Below, in pieces: positions 26,082-35,919 of a DNA stretch of 64,000 nt. The position numbers and the translations under genes are program-made. Each line of letters opens with the position of its first letter. Within the stretch, counting starts at the first letter, position 1. This DNA comes from Paenibacillus sp. FSL H7-0331 (GTDB lineage: Bacteria > Bacillota > Bacilli > Paenibacillales > NBRC-103111): contig NZ_MRTH01000006.1 in the NCBI RefSeq assembly GCF_001956045.1, positions 1-64,000 on the forward strand, written 5' to 3'. The notes beneath the pieces were generated by a model. It saw only the letters and a program-made list of their open reading frames with translations. It was not told the DNA's origin and searched no databases.

Positions 26082-27866
26082 ATGAGTAAGGTTCAAGAGT
26101 TTGTATCTCCGAAAGTTGTTTTACTGTTCGTGGCGGTTTCGCTCTTATTGTTGCTTTCGGTAGGAGGGCGAAGCTTGGCTGTGGCAGCAGAAGAGTCTGC
26201 AATTAAAGATTTACTTCCCTTAACGGGAGGAGCTTTAGTCCACGCTGGTCAAAAGGATTGGAAGCAAGCTGCTGGAGAGCTGGGAGAGTTCGAGACGAAG
26301 TGGAAGGCGTTGAACCCGCCTGATTCTGAGCTTGTTCGCAATGTAACCGAGGCCTTGGCGGTTGTCAAGCAGGCAATAGGGGAAGCAGAAGGCAAGCCGG
26401 AGCTCGCTTATCAGGCTTTTTCCAAACTAACTAAAGCTACTGAAGCCTACGTGGCTTCGCAAGAGAAGAGTGTCAGTAAGGGTGATGGCAAATCAGCTGC
26501 CAAATCGTTGCTGCCCATCCTCCAGCAAAGCTTGGATGCACTTCAGCATAATCAGCTGCAAAAGGCCCAAAGTGACTATAAGCGATTTAACAGCCAATGG
26601 TTAAAAGCAGAAAATCTTATTCGTAATGATAATGCAGCCGTCTACAGTGACATTGAAACGCAATCCAGTATGACTCGAATATCGCTCCAGGCGGAGCCGC
26701 CTCGGTTGGAAGCTGCGGTTGCAAGCATCACTGAATTAGCCAGGACGTTAGAAGACTATTCGAACGGGAAAGTGGTACCAACTCGTGTTGATACCGGATC
26801 ACGATCGGTTGCAGACGCTCAGCAGCTTCTTAATCAAGCCCAGGAGGCGATACATGGAGCGCAATATGCTGCAGCAGGTGAGAAGATGCAGGCGTTCATT
26901 CGATTATGGCCTTCTGTGGAAGGAGCAGTGCTGACGCGTTCTCCTGAAATGTATACGCGAATCGAAAATCAAATGACAGAGGCTTCGGGCTATTTGTTAT
27001 CGGTACCGCCCAAAGCCGATCAGGCTGCATCCGTTATTGCTTCCATGGTGAAAGAGCTGGAGCCTTACCTGGTTGCATCGGCATACACGGCTTGGGATGC
27101 AGCATTGATCTTGTTACGGGAAGGTGTGGAGACTCTGTTGGTACTGGCTGCCTTAGTTGCCTTCTTGAACCGTTCAGGCAATCCTGACAAAACCAAATGG
27201 GTATGGGGAGGCGCAGCCACAGGTCTTATTTTGAGCGGGATTTTGGCAGTAGTCCTTACTTATGCTCTGGCTAGTGTATCAGCGGGTACGACTCGTGAAA
27301 TGATAGAAGGCTACACGGGGTTATTATCCGTCCTCATGATGTTGACAGTTGGAGCCTGGCTTCACGGCAAATCAAAGGTGCAGGCCTGGAATCAATATAT
27401 ACATCAAAGGATGGGTTTGGCGCTTGCCAGCGGAAGCCTATGGTCACTGTTTCTGGTAGCGGGGCTGGCTATATTAAGGGAAGGTGCAGAAACGACCATC
27501 TTTTATATCGGAATTGCGCCTTCTATTGAACCTTTACAGCTGATTACAGGTATTGGTGGCGCATTAGTTGTGCTGATCGTACTCGGATTTATTATGATAA
27601 AAGGAAGCGTAAAGCTGCCGATTCGTCCTTTCTTCTTGGTTGCTACGCTGCTTATTTATTACCTGGTATTTAAATTTCTCGGTCAAAGTATCCATTCCCT
27701 TCAGGTAGCAGGGCAGCTGTCGGCACACTCATCACCCGTTCTTCCAACCTGGACCTGGTTGGGGCTGTACCCGACCTGGGAAACCACATTGACTCAATTG
27801 TTCATCTTATTGGCCATAGCTCTGCAAATGATTCGCACGGAAATCAAAAAGAAAAGTACAGTCTGA
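26082..27866 (+). CDS. efeU: EfeU, FTR1-family iron permease with long N-terminal extracytoplasmic domain
   Basis: A 594-residue permease. After a signal-like helix (residues 10-32) there is an extracytoplasmic helical region to about residue 335, with three loosely repeated modules around LLPLTGGALVHAGQKDWKQA, LLPILQQSLDALQHNQLQKA and LLNQAQEAIHGAQYAAAGEK. The C-terminal part has seven membrane helices with both FTR1 iron motifs: LLREGVETLLVL and ILREGAETTIFY. The extended N-terminus is larger than in Bacillus subtilis YwbL and may stage iron for transfer. Last gene of the operon. Confidence 0.9.
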   Translation: MSKVQEFVSPKVVLLFVAVSLLLLLSVGGRSLAVAAEESAIKDLLPLTGGALVHAGQKDWKQAAGELGEFETKWKALNPPDSELVRNVTEALAVVKQAIGEAEGKPELAYQAFSKLTKATEAYVASQEKSVSKGDGKSAAKSLLPILQQSLDALQHNQLQKAQSDYKRFNSQWLKAENLIRNDNAAVYSDIETQSSMTRISLQAEPPRLEAAVASITELARTLEDYSNGKVVPTRVDTGSRSVADAQQLLNQAQEAIHGAQYAAAGEKMQAFIRLWPSVEGAVLTRSPEMYTRIENQMTEASGYLLSVPPKADQAASVIASMVKELEPYLVASAYTAWDAALILLREGVETLLVLAALVAFLNRSGNPDKTKWVWGGAATGLILSGILAVVLTYALASVSAGTTREMIEGYTGLLSVLMMLTVGAWLHGKSKVQAWNQYIHQRMGLALASGSLWSLFLVAGLAILREGAETTIFYIGIAPSIEPLQLITGIGGALVVLIVLGFIMIKGSVKLPIRPFFLVATLLIYYLVFKFLGQSIHSLQVAGQLSAHSSPVLPTWTWLGLYPTWETTLTQLFILLAIALQMIRTEIKKKSTV

Positions 27867-27900
27867 AATTAAACGGCTTGCTGATATAGATTCGGATGTA

Positions 27901-27938
27901 TTCAAGGATGCTTTGCTGTTTCGCAGCAGGCATCCTTG
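27901..27938. terminator. Hairpin downstream of efeU
   Basis: TCAAGGATGC (27901-27910) and GCATCCTTGA (27929-27938) are perfect complements, with an inner GCTG/CAGC pair. No good T-run follows on either strand, so it may be a weak terminator or an RNA-stabilising stem. Confidence 0.45.
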
Positions 27939-28021
27939 ATATGCGTATGGGAAGGTTGATGTTTGGCCGGAAATTGGTTACATTAGTTAGAAGTAAGTAC
28001 ATAATAAGGAGTGATGCTGGA

Positions 28022-29137
28022 ATGAGAGATCCACGATTGAAAATATTTGCGAACAATTTAATTCGTTATTCCGTGAGCTTGCAGCCGGGTGAACATATAC
28101 TGATCGAAATGATCGGAGTGAACGATCAGGAGCTAACCAAATGTCTGATTGAGGAAGTGTACGCGGCGGGCGGGCATCCTTTTATCGAGCTTCGCGACCC
28201 TGCTGTGACCCGAAGCTTAATGCTGGGAGGCACGAAAGAGCAGTACCATACACTTCGTGATCTGGAGCTTGCAAGGATGAAACGGATGCAGGCTTATCTT
28301 GCGATACGCAGCGGGGACAATATCACAGAAACTTCTGACGTACCCGAGGATAAAATGAAGCTGTACGTTCAGGAATATCAGCGTCCGGTCGTTGAGCAGC
28401 GTGTCAATCATACCAAATGGTGCGTGATGCGCTACCCTAACGCTTCCATGGCCCAGCTGTCCAATACGAGCACCGAAGCTTTCGAGGACTTTTACTTCCA
28501 AGTGTGTAATCTCGATTATAGCAAAATGGCACTAGCTATGGAGTCGCTCGTTGCGCTGATGAACCGCACGGATAAGGTCCGACTGGTTGCACAAGGAACC
28601 GATTTGAGCTTTTCCATTAAAGATATCCCGGCAATTCCGTGTGCTGGCACACACAATATCCCCGATGGTGAGGTATTCACCGCTCCTGTTAAAAATTCGG
28701 TTAATGGGGTCATTACTTATAACGCGCCCACGATTTATACCGGTACCTCATTCGAGAATGTACAGCTGCGTTTTGTGAACGGCAAAATTGTTGAGGCAAC
28801 CAGCAACAACACGAAACGGCTCAATGAGATTTTGGATACGGATGAGGGTGCACGTTATATAGGTGAGTTTGCCATTGGAGTGAACCCATATATTAAGCAG
28901 CCGATGAAGGATATTTTGTTCGATGAGAAGATCGATGGCAGCATCCACTTTACACCAGGCAATGCTTATGAGGATGCAGACAATACGAACCGTTCCTCGG
29001 TACATTGGGATATGGTATTGATTCAACGTCCTGAATTCGGAGGCGGAGAAATTTATTTTGACGATGTGCTGATCCGTAAGGATGGCCGATTTGTGATTCC
29101 AGAGCTGGAGCAGTTGAATCCGGAAAATCTGGTATAG
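28022..29137 (+). CDS. M29-family leucyl aminopeptidase (AmpS/PepS type)
   Basis: A 371-residue cytosolic metallo-aminopeptidase that removes N-terminal residues from peptides. It has the M29 pattern: DLSFSIKDIPAIPCAGTHNIPDGEVFTAP across the active-site entrance (given here only as landmarks at about residues 190-218), YIGEFAIGVNP with a metal Glu, SIHFTPG, and SSVHWDMVL with the metal His-x-Asp pair. ATG at 28022 is 10 nt after AAGGAG; a longer frame from 27896 has no site. Confidence 0.88.
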   Translation: MRDPRLKIFANNLIRYSVSLQPGEHILIEMIGVNDQELTKCLIEEVYAAGGHPFIELRDPAVTRSLMLGGTKEQYHTLRDLELARMKRMQAYLAIRSGDNITETSDVPEDKMKLYVQEYQRPVVEQRVNHTKWCVMRYPNASMAQLSNTSTEAFEDFYFQVCNLDYSKMALAMESLVALMNRTDKVRLVAQGTDLSFSIKDIPAIPCAGTHNIPDGEVFTAPVKNSVNGVITYNAPTIYTGTSFENVQLRFVNGKIVEATSNNTKRLNEILDTDEGARYIGEFAIGVNPYIKQPMKDILFDEKIDGSIHFTPGNAYEDADNTNRSSVHWDMVLIQRPEFGGGEIYFDDVLIRKDGRFVIPELEQLNPENLV

Positions 29138-29166
29138 TTCAGTATCGATACGAAGCTGGATATGAC

Positions 29167-29217
29167 AAAGAAACCTCTCCTTTGTGTAAATTATATTTAC
29201 GAAGGAGGGGTTTCTTT
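29167..29217. terminator. Long bidirectional terminator
   Basis: AAAGAAACCTCTCCTT with GTAAAT pairs with ATTTAC and AAGGAGGGGTTTCTTT to form a near-continuous stem of about 22 bp. A and T runs at the two ends let it serve the aminopeptidase gene (+) and the PadR gene (-). Confidence 0.85.
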
Positions 29218-29728
29218 ACTTGTTCATTTCAACTATAAGATTGGATAACCATGCCTTTTCACATTCAAGTAAAGTAATTCGATGTTTGATCGATAAATCG
29301 ATTCCCGTACGTTGTCCATGCTGTGGAACAGAGGATAAGCTCGTAATTAATAACTCAACCTTTTGCAATTTAAGCTCTATCAGCTCAACAGCCTCCTGGG
29401 TACTCAGATGGTCAATGAACATAAACCCGATATCACCGGAAGGAGTCACATTGTCTAATCCGGATAAGGTTGTCCTCAGCAGCAGCTTGAATTGTTCCTC
29501 GCCGCTTGATGTAATGGTATAGATTTGCCGCGGAGGACGATTGCCTTCTTGCTCTATGGTAACATCGACATATCCCTTCTGATTTAGCCGTTTCAGTATG
29601 GAATAAGCTGTCGCTTTTTTCATGTCGGATACGCGACCCAAATTGTTCTCGATAAATTCATTGATTTTATAACCATGCTGGCTCTGGGTCATTAACAATC
29701 CCAAAACAAGCAATTCACGCTCGTCCAT
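29216..29728 (-). CDS. PadR-family transcriptional regulator
   Basis: A 170-residue repressor of the PadR/YqjI class: an N-terminal winged helix (ELLVLGLLMTQSQHGYKINEF, AYSILKRLNQKGYV, YTITSSGEEQF) and a C-terminal helical dimerisation domain of about 80 residues. ATG at 29726-29728 lies 8 nt after AGAGGTG on the reverse strand; a TTG two codons earlier is too close to it. No efflux gene is adjacent, so its target is unknown. Confidence 0.85.
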   Translation of the reverse strand: MDERELLVLGLLMTQSQHGYKINEFIENNLGRVSDMKKATAYSILKRLNQKGYVDVTIEQEGNRPPRQIYTITSSGEEQFKLLLRTTLSGLDNVTPSGDIGFMFIDHLSTQEAVELIELKLQKVELLITSLSSVPQHGQRTGIDLSIKHRITLLECEKAWLSNLIVEMNK

Positions 29729-29867
29729 TCGCAAGACACCTCTTTGAGTTCATTCATTCAACAATAGAAGTTAATTAGTTACATGTGACTATATCAGTGT
29801 TATCTTACCACAAATCAGGATGAATAAGAAGGGAAAAAGCCTGCCTGTATGACCTGCTGAGTAGCGC

Positions 29868-30728
29868 TTATCCATTCCATTTCCGGTACTGAAGCGGTGA
29901 TAGTCCGCATAACGACTTGAATATGCGTCCAAAATGCGTGCTGCTCTCGAAGCCGACTTTTTCAGTAATACCTGTGACCGAATACCGAGTCGTTTTCAGC
30001 AGCTTCTGTGCTTCCTGCACTCGGAGTTGATTGACATACTCAATGACAGTGAAGCCCGTCACTTCTTTATAAATGCGGCACAGGTAATAAGAGGAAATGT
30101 GAAAATGCTCGGCAAGTGCCTTCAAACTTAGCGGCTCGCGAAAATGCTCGTTAATATATTTGACGATATCGGATACTTTACGGTGAAGTGTGGTCGGATG
30201 CTCGGCCGGTTGGCTGGTACTGCCGGTTTGCTCGGCATGACGATACAACAGGAGCAGCAGCTCGCTTAGCAGCAGCTTGTTATAACCCGCAGCTCCGGGC
30301 TCTGCAAGCTTTTGTTCTCGCATCATTTTTTCAATAATGGATTCGGCCATGGCTAGTTCCCTCGGATTCGGATGAATCACAGGCTGCTCATCAAAGATAC
30401 GGAGCAGATCAGGTACAATTTGCTGGTGAATGCCATGGATAAAGTCCTCACGAAAATTGATCAAAAACCGCTCATGGTTTGGAAATTCAGCCTGCATCGT
30501 TTTATGCAGCACATTGGGCTGTATGAGTACGATATCTCCCTTGCGGACGTGGTAAGAACGGTCTTTAATAAAATAATACCGTTCCCCTGAGCGCAGATAG
30601 TAAATCTCGTAAGAATTATGGGAATGATTTTGAGCCATTGTGTAAGGGCCGATTCGTATATTATGATCCAGATAAAAAAGATCCTTTTCCGTATGAATGA
30701 AAGGTTTTTGATTGTTAGGAACCGTCAT
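29868..30728 (-). CDS. AraC-family transcriptional regulator
   Basis: About 286 residues: an N-terminal cupin (NHSHNSYEIYYLRSGERYYF, VLIQPNVLHKT) and a C-terminal pair of helix-turn-helix units (LKALAEHFHISSYYLCRIYK, then ITEKVGFESSTHFGRIFKSL). An ATG at 30728 or a GTG at 30740 are both possible starts; neither has a strong ribosome site. It diverges from a Gfo/Idh oxidoreductase gene 136 bp away and likely regulates it in response to a sugar. Confidence 0.88.
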   Translation of the reverse strand: MTVPNNQKPFIHTEKDLFYLDHNIRIGPYTMAQNHSHNSYEIYYLRSGERYYFIKDRSYHVRKGDIVLIQPNVLHKTMQAEFPNHERFLINFREDFIHGIHQQIVPDLLRIFDEQPVIHPNPRELAMAESIIEKMMREQKLAEPGAAGYNKLLLSELLLLLYRHAEQTGSTSQPAEHPTTLHRKVSDIVKYINEHFREPLSLKALAEHFHISSYYLCRIYKEVTGFTVIEYVNQLRVQEAQKLLKTTRYSVTGITEKVGFESSTHFGRIFKSLCGLSPLQYRKWNG

Positions 30729-30864
30729 GGTGAAGGCCACCCACTTTCTTAACTAGATTAATAACAATATAAGTGGAAAAAATGAAATGTAAGCAATTTT
30801 CGTGCTGTTTTCATGTATTTATTGCGCTATACTCACAATAGCACAGACAAGGGAGGAAATACAG

Positions 30865-32151
30865 ATGTCAGCACGTAAAAGATATGCGCTTGTGGGTACA
30901 GGTGGGCGCGCCGCTTTTTTCTACACAGCTATTGTTGAGAATTTTAAAGAAACTTCCGATCTCGTCGCTTTTTGCGATGTGAATCAAACCCGGATGGATT
31001 ATGCCAATGCCAAAATTGCACCCTTTGGCGTAGGTCCGCTGCCAACATACAAATCAGAGGATTTTGATCGTATGATTGAAGAGGTGAAACCGGATATTGT
31101 TATCGTAACAACGGTTGACCGAACTCACCATACTTATATTATCCGCGCTATGGAGCTTGGCTGTGACGTCATTTCCGAAAAACCGATGACGGTCGACGAG
31201 GTGAAATGTCAGGAGATTTTGGACGCAATCAAGAGAACGGGGCAAAACCTTCGTGTAACCTTTAACTACCGGTACTCACCGCACAACACGATGATCCGTG
31301 AGTTGATTATGGATGGAGCTATCGGCGACGTAACGAGTGTGCATTTTGAATGGATGCTGAACACGAAGCATGGCGCGGATTATTTCCGTCGTTGGCACCG
31401 GGACAAGCGTAATAGCGGTGGATTGCTCGTTCACAAGTCCACACACCATTTTGATCTGGTTAACTTCTGGCTGGGTACGCAGCCTGCAACGGTATATGCA
31501 CTGGGAGATCTGATGTTCTATGGTCGCGAAAATGCCGAGAAGCGTGGAGTTACCGAGTTCTACTCCCGCGCACACGGCAGTGCCAATGCCAAGAACGATC
31601 CTTTTGCTCTTCATATGGAAGAGAATGAGCAGCTGAAGGCCATGTACCTCGATGCGGAAAAAGAAGATGGATATTTCCGTGACCAGAGTGTGTTCGGTGA
31701 TGGTATCAATATTGAAGACACTATGGGTGTCATGGTGAAGTACCGCAGCAATGCGATTCTAACCTATAACCTGTTTGCCTACTCCCCTTGGGAAGGCTTC
31801 CGTGTTAACTTTAATGGTACGAAGGGCCGGATTGAGATGGAGGTTGTTGAAGCTTCCTATGTAAATTCAGGCGGCGATCAGGCTTTGGAAGGCGCAGTAA
31901 AAGGTAAGAAAATTACCGTTTATCCGATGTTCGACGCCCCTTACGAAGTTCATGTGGCAGAAAGCAAAGGTGGACATGGTGGTGGCGATCCTGTGCTGCT
32001 GAACGATTTGTTCGGTAAACCGGATCATGACCGTTTCAATCGGGCGGCTTCGCACGTAGATGGCGCAATGTCCATCCTGACTGGAATCGCGGGTAATCGC
32101 TCGATCAAGACGGGATTACCGGTTAAGGTTTCCGAACTGGTACAGTTTTAA
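30865..32151 (+). CDS. Gfo/Idh/MocA-family oxidoreductase
   Basis: A 428-residue NAD(P)-dependent dehydrogenase, longer than the other three in the window. Rossmann domain: YALVGTGGRAAFFY. EKP motif: VISEKPMTVDEVK. C-terminal landmarks are NSGGLLVHKSTHHFDLVNFW and a later GINIEDTMGVMV. The start ATG is 8 nt after GGGAGG; a longer frame from 30802 is not supported. Relatives act on uronates or other sugar acids, but the substrate is not readable. Probably controlled by the divergent AraC regulator. Confidence 0.88.
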   Translation: MSARKRYALVGTGGRAAFFYTAIVENFKETSDLVAFCDVNQTRMDYANAKIAPFGVGPLPTYKSEDFDRMIEEVKPDIVIVTTVDRTHHTYIIRAMELGCDVISEKPMTVDEVKCQEILDAIKRTGQNLRVTFNYRYSPHNTMIRELIMDGAIGDVTSVHFEWMLNTKHGADYFRRWHRDKRNSGGLLVHKSTHHFDLVNFWLGTQPATVYALGDLMFYGRENAEKRGVTEFYSRAHGSANAKNDPFALHMEENEQLKAMYLDAEKEDGYFRDQSVFGDGINIEDTMGVMVKYRSNAILTYNLFAYSPWEGFRVNFNGTKGRIEMEVVEASYVNSGGDQALEGAVKGKKITVYPMFDAPYEVHVAESKGGHGGGDPVLLNDLFGKPDHDRFNRAASHVDGAMSILTGIAGNRSIKTGLPVKVSELVQF

Positions 32152-32165
32152 GATATTCCATCAAT

Positions 32166-32212
32166 AAGCCAAGTGGACAGGCATCTGCCTGAAAGCTTGG
32201 CTTTTAGTTTTA
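32166..32212 (+). terminator. Terminator after the oxidoreductase
   Basis: AAGCCAAG (32166-32173) pairs with CTTGGCTT (32196-32203), with an inner CAGGC/GCCTG stem, followed by TTAGTTTT. Confidence 0.75.
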
Positions 32213-32332
32213 TACATAGGTACATCCTTATGAGTAATTGAGAAATATTCGTAAAATTAAAGTCTGATCCTCACTCATTTGTTATAATGGAAAGCATGGC
32301 TTTAACACGGCAACAAGAAAAGAGGAGTCGCT

Positions 32333-33460
32333 TTGAAACGAATCGCAGAAACGATAATGGTCACCTTTGCAGGCGGCCTGTTGTTTACCTGGTTACATGT
32401 TCCGCTCAGCTGGATGCTGGGACCATTGACGGCTGTTCTGCTTTGGACTGCACTCGCGCGCCGCAGTCTGGCTTGGCCTGAAAAACTTCGAAATATGGGT
32501 TTGGCTTTACTTGGTTATAGTATGGGACTTTCATTTACGATAGAAAGTGCCCTGCAAATATCGACTCAGCTGCCGTCAATGCTGATTGCAACAATTACAA
32601 CGATTGTATTCAGCCTGATCGTTGCAGCATGGACAGCCAAACAAACGAATGTTAGCTTCGAAAGCAGTGCCATTGGCAGCATTCCTGGAGGTCTGTCACA
32701 GATGGTCGTATTGAGTGAAGAAATTGAAGGTGCAGATTTAGCCGTTGTTGCCTTTATGCAAACGATTCGTTTGCTGACGGTTATTTTTACCGTGCCCTTT
32801 TTGGCAGTGCATGGCTTGGCTAACGAAGCTGTTCAAGGTGTTGCAGGACCTGATGGACAAGCGAATGGATCTGCAGATACGATTATTAGTTCCATCATGG
32901 CAGCCGCGCAGGCTATTACATCAAGACCGCTTTTCAGTGTTATCTTATTGCTATGCGTAATGGCTTCCGTCTGGATTGCCGTCAGGCTGAGGTTTCCGAC
33001 ACCTTATTTTCTGGGGCCTATCCTGGCTGCCTCATTGTTCACCATTGCCGGGTATGAACCACCGCATTTACCTTCGTTATTTATCATTTTGGCTCAATGG
33101 AGTCTTGGTATTTATTTGGGACTGGGGATTAAGCTCAGCAGTCTGGGGGATTGGCGTAAACTGCTTCCTTATTCGATTATGGGGAGTGTTGCCATAGTCG
33201 CATTTTCCTTGGGACTTTCCGTTGTGTTTAGTTCATTGATGCCCATTTCCGTCATGACTGCCTTTTTGGGTACGTCCCCAGGCGGAATGACGGAGATGGG
33301 TGTTACAGCAACACTAGTAGGAGCTAACGTGTCTTTGGTGGTTGCCTATCAAATGTTTCGAATATTATTTATTTTATTCGTTGTGCCTTATTTATTGAAG
33401 TGGGGATTCCGCCGCTTTCGCCGCAATCCAAATCCAGATCCACGTACAGGAGAAAGTTAA
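32333..33460 (+). CDS. AbrB-type membrane protein (duplicated AbrB_dup family)
   Basis: A 375-residue polytopic membrane protein with about 10 helices arranged as two related halves. Each half has the family signature: SSAIGSIPGGLSQMVVLSEE near residue 115 and TAFLGTSPGGMTEMGVTATL near residue 310. This family is unrelated to the DNA-binding AbrB protein and is often misnamed ammonia monooxygenase; its transport substrate is unsettled. A TTG start lies 5 nt after GAGGAG. TATAAT at 32283-32288 may be its -10 element. Confidence 0.82.
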   Translation: MKRIAETIMVTFAGGLLFTWLHVPLSWMLGPLTAVLLWTALARRSLAWPEKLRNMGLALLGYSMGLSFTIESALQISTQLPSMLIATITTIVFSLIVAAWTAKQTNVSFESSAIGSIPGGLSQMVVLSEEIEGADLAVVAFMQTIRLLTVIFTVPFLAVHGLANEAVQGVAGPDGQANGSADTIISSIMAAAQAITSRPLFSVILLLCVMASVWIAVRLRFPTPYFLGPILAASLFTIAGYEPPHLPSLFIILAQWSLGIYLGLGIKLSSLGDWRKLLPYSIMGSVAIVAFSLGLSVVFSSLMPISVMTAFLGTSPGGMTEMGVTATLVGANVSLVVAYQMFRILFILFVVPYLLKWGFRRFRRNPNPDPRTGES

Positions 33461-33484
33461 TAGTTGAAGTGAACCTACATACAA

Positions 33485-34534
33485 CTACAGTTTCTCGGCG
33501 ATGCGTTGTGCTAGTCGTTCTCCCATGATGATATGACCGTAATCAGAGGGATGAATCAGATCTGCAGCAAGAGCGCTAAAATCATTCAGAACCTCATGGC
33601 CTTCAATCAAATGTAGATGGGGCAGAGCAAATTCACGGTGAAGATCGCGTATAGACTGAGAGAATTGTTTGTTGGCATTCGTTAAAGGGTTATCCTCACT
33701 GACCAGATGATCCGATGAGTTAGGAAATAAGGTGATCAGGAACACAGGTTTTCCGATGTTTTTGGTCACAATTTGATTTATTAGGTACCGCGCACGGGAA
33801 GTGAATTCTTCTGTTGTGAAAAGGTCTCTCATGTTGACGCCAAGCTCCAATACAGCGATATCCCATGCTGGTTGCTCAGCCAGAAAATCAGCGATCTCTG
33901 CTTCGCACAGGCAGGAGCCGCCCAAGCCTTTGTTCAATAGATCATAGCCGAGTCGTCGAGCAGTTTGCTGAATGTAAGCATTGTGATGCACGGTTGCGCC
34001 GGAGCCATGCGTAATGGAAGAACCGTAGGCTAACATGGTTTGACTTGGAAGCTCATGTGCGTGCGGAGGCCGGTAAACGTGCCCAAACGTTTCCAAATGA
34101 TGAAATGCCACTTGAAATCCAATTCCCGCTTCATAATTGCGGCTGATTCCGATCCTCCATACATCCGAGGAGAAGCGTCCCGTCTCCAATGCCTGCTTGT
34201 GAACCTCCCCAAATCGGGCATGCTTTTCGAGCTGCAGCGTATGTACACGTCCCGGCACCAATCTGTGTACGGAATGGACATAATCCCCGTTGTAGATGAC
34301 GATATCCCCTTCACCAAGCGTTGCGGTCATCACCACTCTCAGTATACGGGCTTCCGTCACAAATCGTATTTCGCAGCCTGTCGACTGCTCCGCTACATAA
34401 CGACCATTGGGGCGGGTTTCTGTTCCCAGTGCGTATCTGACCTTTTGTGGAAAGCGCTGTAAAAGAAGTCCAGAGACTCCATGAGCTTGCTCCAGCTCGG
34501 CGACATTGTGAAATTCCAAATCGTTAACAATCAT
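33485..34534 (-). CDS. SGNH/GDSL-family esterase with N-terminal beta-sandwich
   Basis: A 349-residue hydrolase without a signal peptide. Residues 1-165 form a jelly-roll-like domain and 166-349 an SGNH hydrolase. Catalytic blocks: Ser in AYGSSITHGSG (I), Gly in KGLGGSC (II), Asn in VLELGVNMRD (III), and the Asp-His pair in LIHPSDYGH (V). The layout matches bacterial acetyl-esterases (CE2/CE3-like) acting on carbohydrates. Convergent with the AbrB-type gene and divergent from manA. Confidence 0.82.
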   Translation of the reverse strand: MIVNDLEFHNVAELEQAHGVSGLLLQRFPQKVRYALGTETRPNGRYVAEQSTGCEIRFVTEARILRVVMTATLGEGDIVIYNGDYVHSVHRLVPGRVHTLQLEKHARFGEVHKQALETGRFSSDVWRIGISRNYEAGIGFQVAFHHLETFGHVYRPPHAHELPSQTMLAYGSSITHGSGATVHHNAYIQQTARRLGYDLLNKGLGGSCLCEAEIADFLAEQPAWDIAVLELGVNMRDLFTTEEFTSRARYLINQIVTKNIGKPVFLITLFPNSSDHLVSEDNPLTNANKQFSQSIRDLHREFALPHLHLIEGHEVLNDFSALAADLIHPSDYGHIIMGERLAQRIAEKL

Positions 34535-34724
34535 ATGCTCACCCTAATCTATGAATTTAACAGTTTAAATTACATCTCTAATATTACTATGTTTATCATA
34601 AAAATATAAGATATTACGAAAAGCAGAATTCGACAAATAAACTTCCCTATAATCGGCCAAAAAAGGTATAATTTACAGTAAGCGAAAGAAACATGGGTGA
34701 GTCCACATATCTAGTGATTTTGGT

Positions 34725-34735
34725 TGTGCTATACT
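34725..34735 (+). promoter_or_regulatory. Extended -10 promoter of manA
   Basis: TGCTATACT provides a TGn-extended -10 (TATACT at 34730-34735). No clear -35 is visible at the expected distance. Confidence 0.4.
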
Positions 34736-34773
34736 TGTAGGAAACAAATAACAGAAATGGGGCTGGAATCGAT

Positions 34774-35919
34774 ATGCCGCAATCATCTGCTTTAAGCCAA
34801 AAACCGTTGAAGCTGTTGTCTAATCGTGTGTGGAGAACCTATTACGGAGGTAAGCTGATCGAGGCATGGCAGGGTATCGAATCGCCGCAGGATAACTCTT
34901 TTCCTGAGGAATGGATAGCGTCAGTCGTTCAGGCGCGTAATGCGGGACGAGAAGATAAAGTGGAAGGTTTGAGTTGGGTTGAGGTTGACGGTGAAGCCCC
35001 TGTATCTTTGAAGGAACTTGTAGAGGCACAGCCTGTGTCATTTTTAGGTGAGCGTCATGCCCAAGTGTATGGAGGCCATTTGGGTGTACTTGTCAAAGCC
35101 CTGGATTCATCTGAACGTTTGACCATTCAGGTACATCCTGACCGTCAAGCTGCGCAGAAGCTCTTTCAATCCGCTTTTGGCAAGACAGAGGCATGGTATA
35201 TCCTGGGCGGAAGAGTTATCAATGGAGAAGATCCTTATATACTTTATGGCTTTAAGCCAGGAATGACTCGTGAAAAGTGGGAGCAGCTATTTTGGGAGCA
35301 GGATATTGAAGGCATGCTGCAATCACTGAATAAATTAAAAGTGGAACCGGGACAGGTATTTATAGTGGAAGGCGGAATGCCCCATGCAATCGGTTCAGGT
35401 TGTTTCTTGCTTGAAATTCAGGAACCAACAGACTATACGATTCGTGTAGAACGTATGACGCCAAGCGGTAGAGAAATTGCTGAGTTTATGTGTCATCAAG
35501 GAATCGGTTTTGACCGGATGTTCGATTGTTTTCATTATGATGTATATACAGAGGAAGAGGTTGCCGCTGCTTTTCGTTTACAGCCAAAGCTTGTTCATGA
35601 ATCGAAGGGATTCACAGAGAGCTCGTTGATTAGTTATGAGGATACCCGTTATTTTGCTCTGAGCTCTGTGGAAATCGCAACTTCTTGTGTACTGGGGCAG
35701 CAGGGCAGCTTCTCCATACTTGTCGTCGCTGCAGGTGCAGGCAATCTGGTTTGGAAAGACGGACGAATACAAGTTAAGCAAGGTGATCAAATTTTCTTAC
35801 CCGCAGGACTTGAAGAACTGCGCTGTGAACGTACTGATGGAGTGATGCTTCATTTACTGAGATGTTTTCCACCTCAAGCTCTATTAGTGACCCATACGGA
35901 GGAACTTCATACGGATTGA
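34774..35919 (+). CDS. manA: Type I mannose-6-phosphate isomerase family protein
   Basis: Interconverts mannose 6-phosphate and fructose 6-phosphate, feeding GDP-mannose or glycolysis; cytosolic zinc cupin. The 381-residue length and motifs fit: LTIQVHPDRQ (zinc Gln/His), GKTEAWYIL (zinc Glu), and VEGGMPHAIGSGCFLLEIQE (zinc His). The C-terminal half is a second degenerate cupin. It is larger than the roughly 315-residue Bacillus ManA. Converges on and overlaps sda by 13 bp. Confidence 0.83.
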   Translation: MPQSSALSQKPLKLLSNRVWRTYYGGKLIEAWQGIESPQDNSFPEEWIASVVQARNAGREDKVEGLSWVEVDGEAPVSLKELVEAQPVSFLGERHAQVYGGHLGVLVKALDSSERLTIQVHPDRQAAQKLFQSAFGKTEAWYILGGRVINGEDPYILYGFKPGMTREKWEQLFWEQDIEGMLQSLNKLKVEPGQVFIVEGGMPHAIGSGCFLLEIQEPTDYTIRVERMTPSGREIAEFMCHQGIGFDRMFDCFHYDVYTEEEVAAAFRLQPKLVHESKGFTESSLISYEDTRYFALSSVEIATSCVLGQQGSFSILVVAAGAGNLVWKDGRIQVKQGDQIFLPAGLEELRCERTDGVMLHLLRCFPPQALLVTHTEELHTD

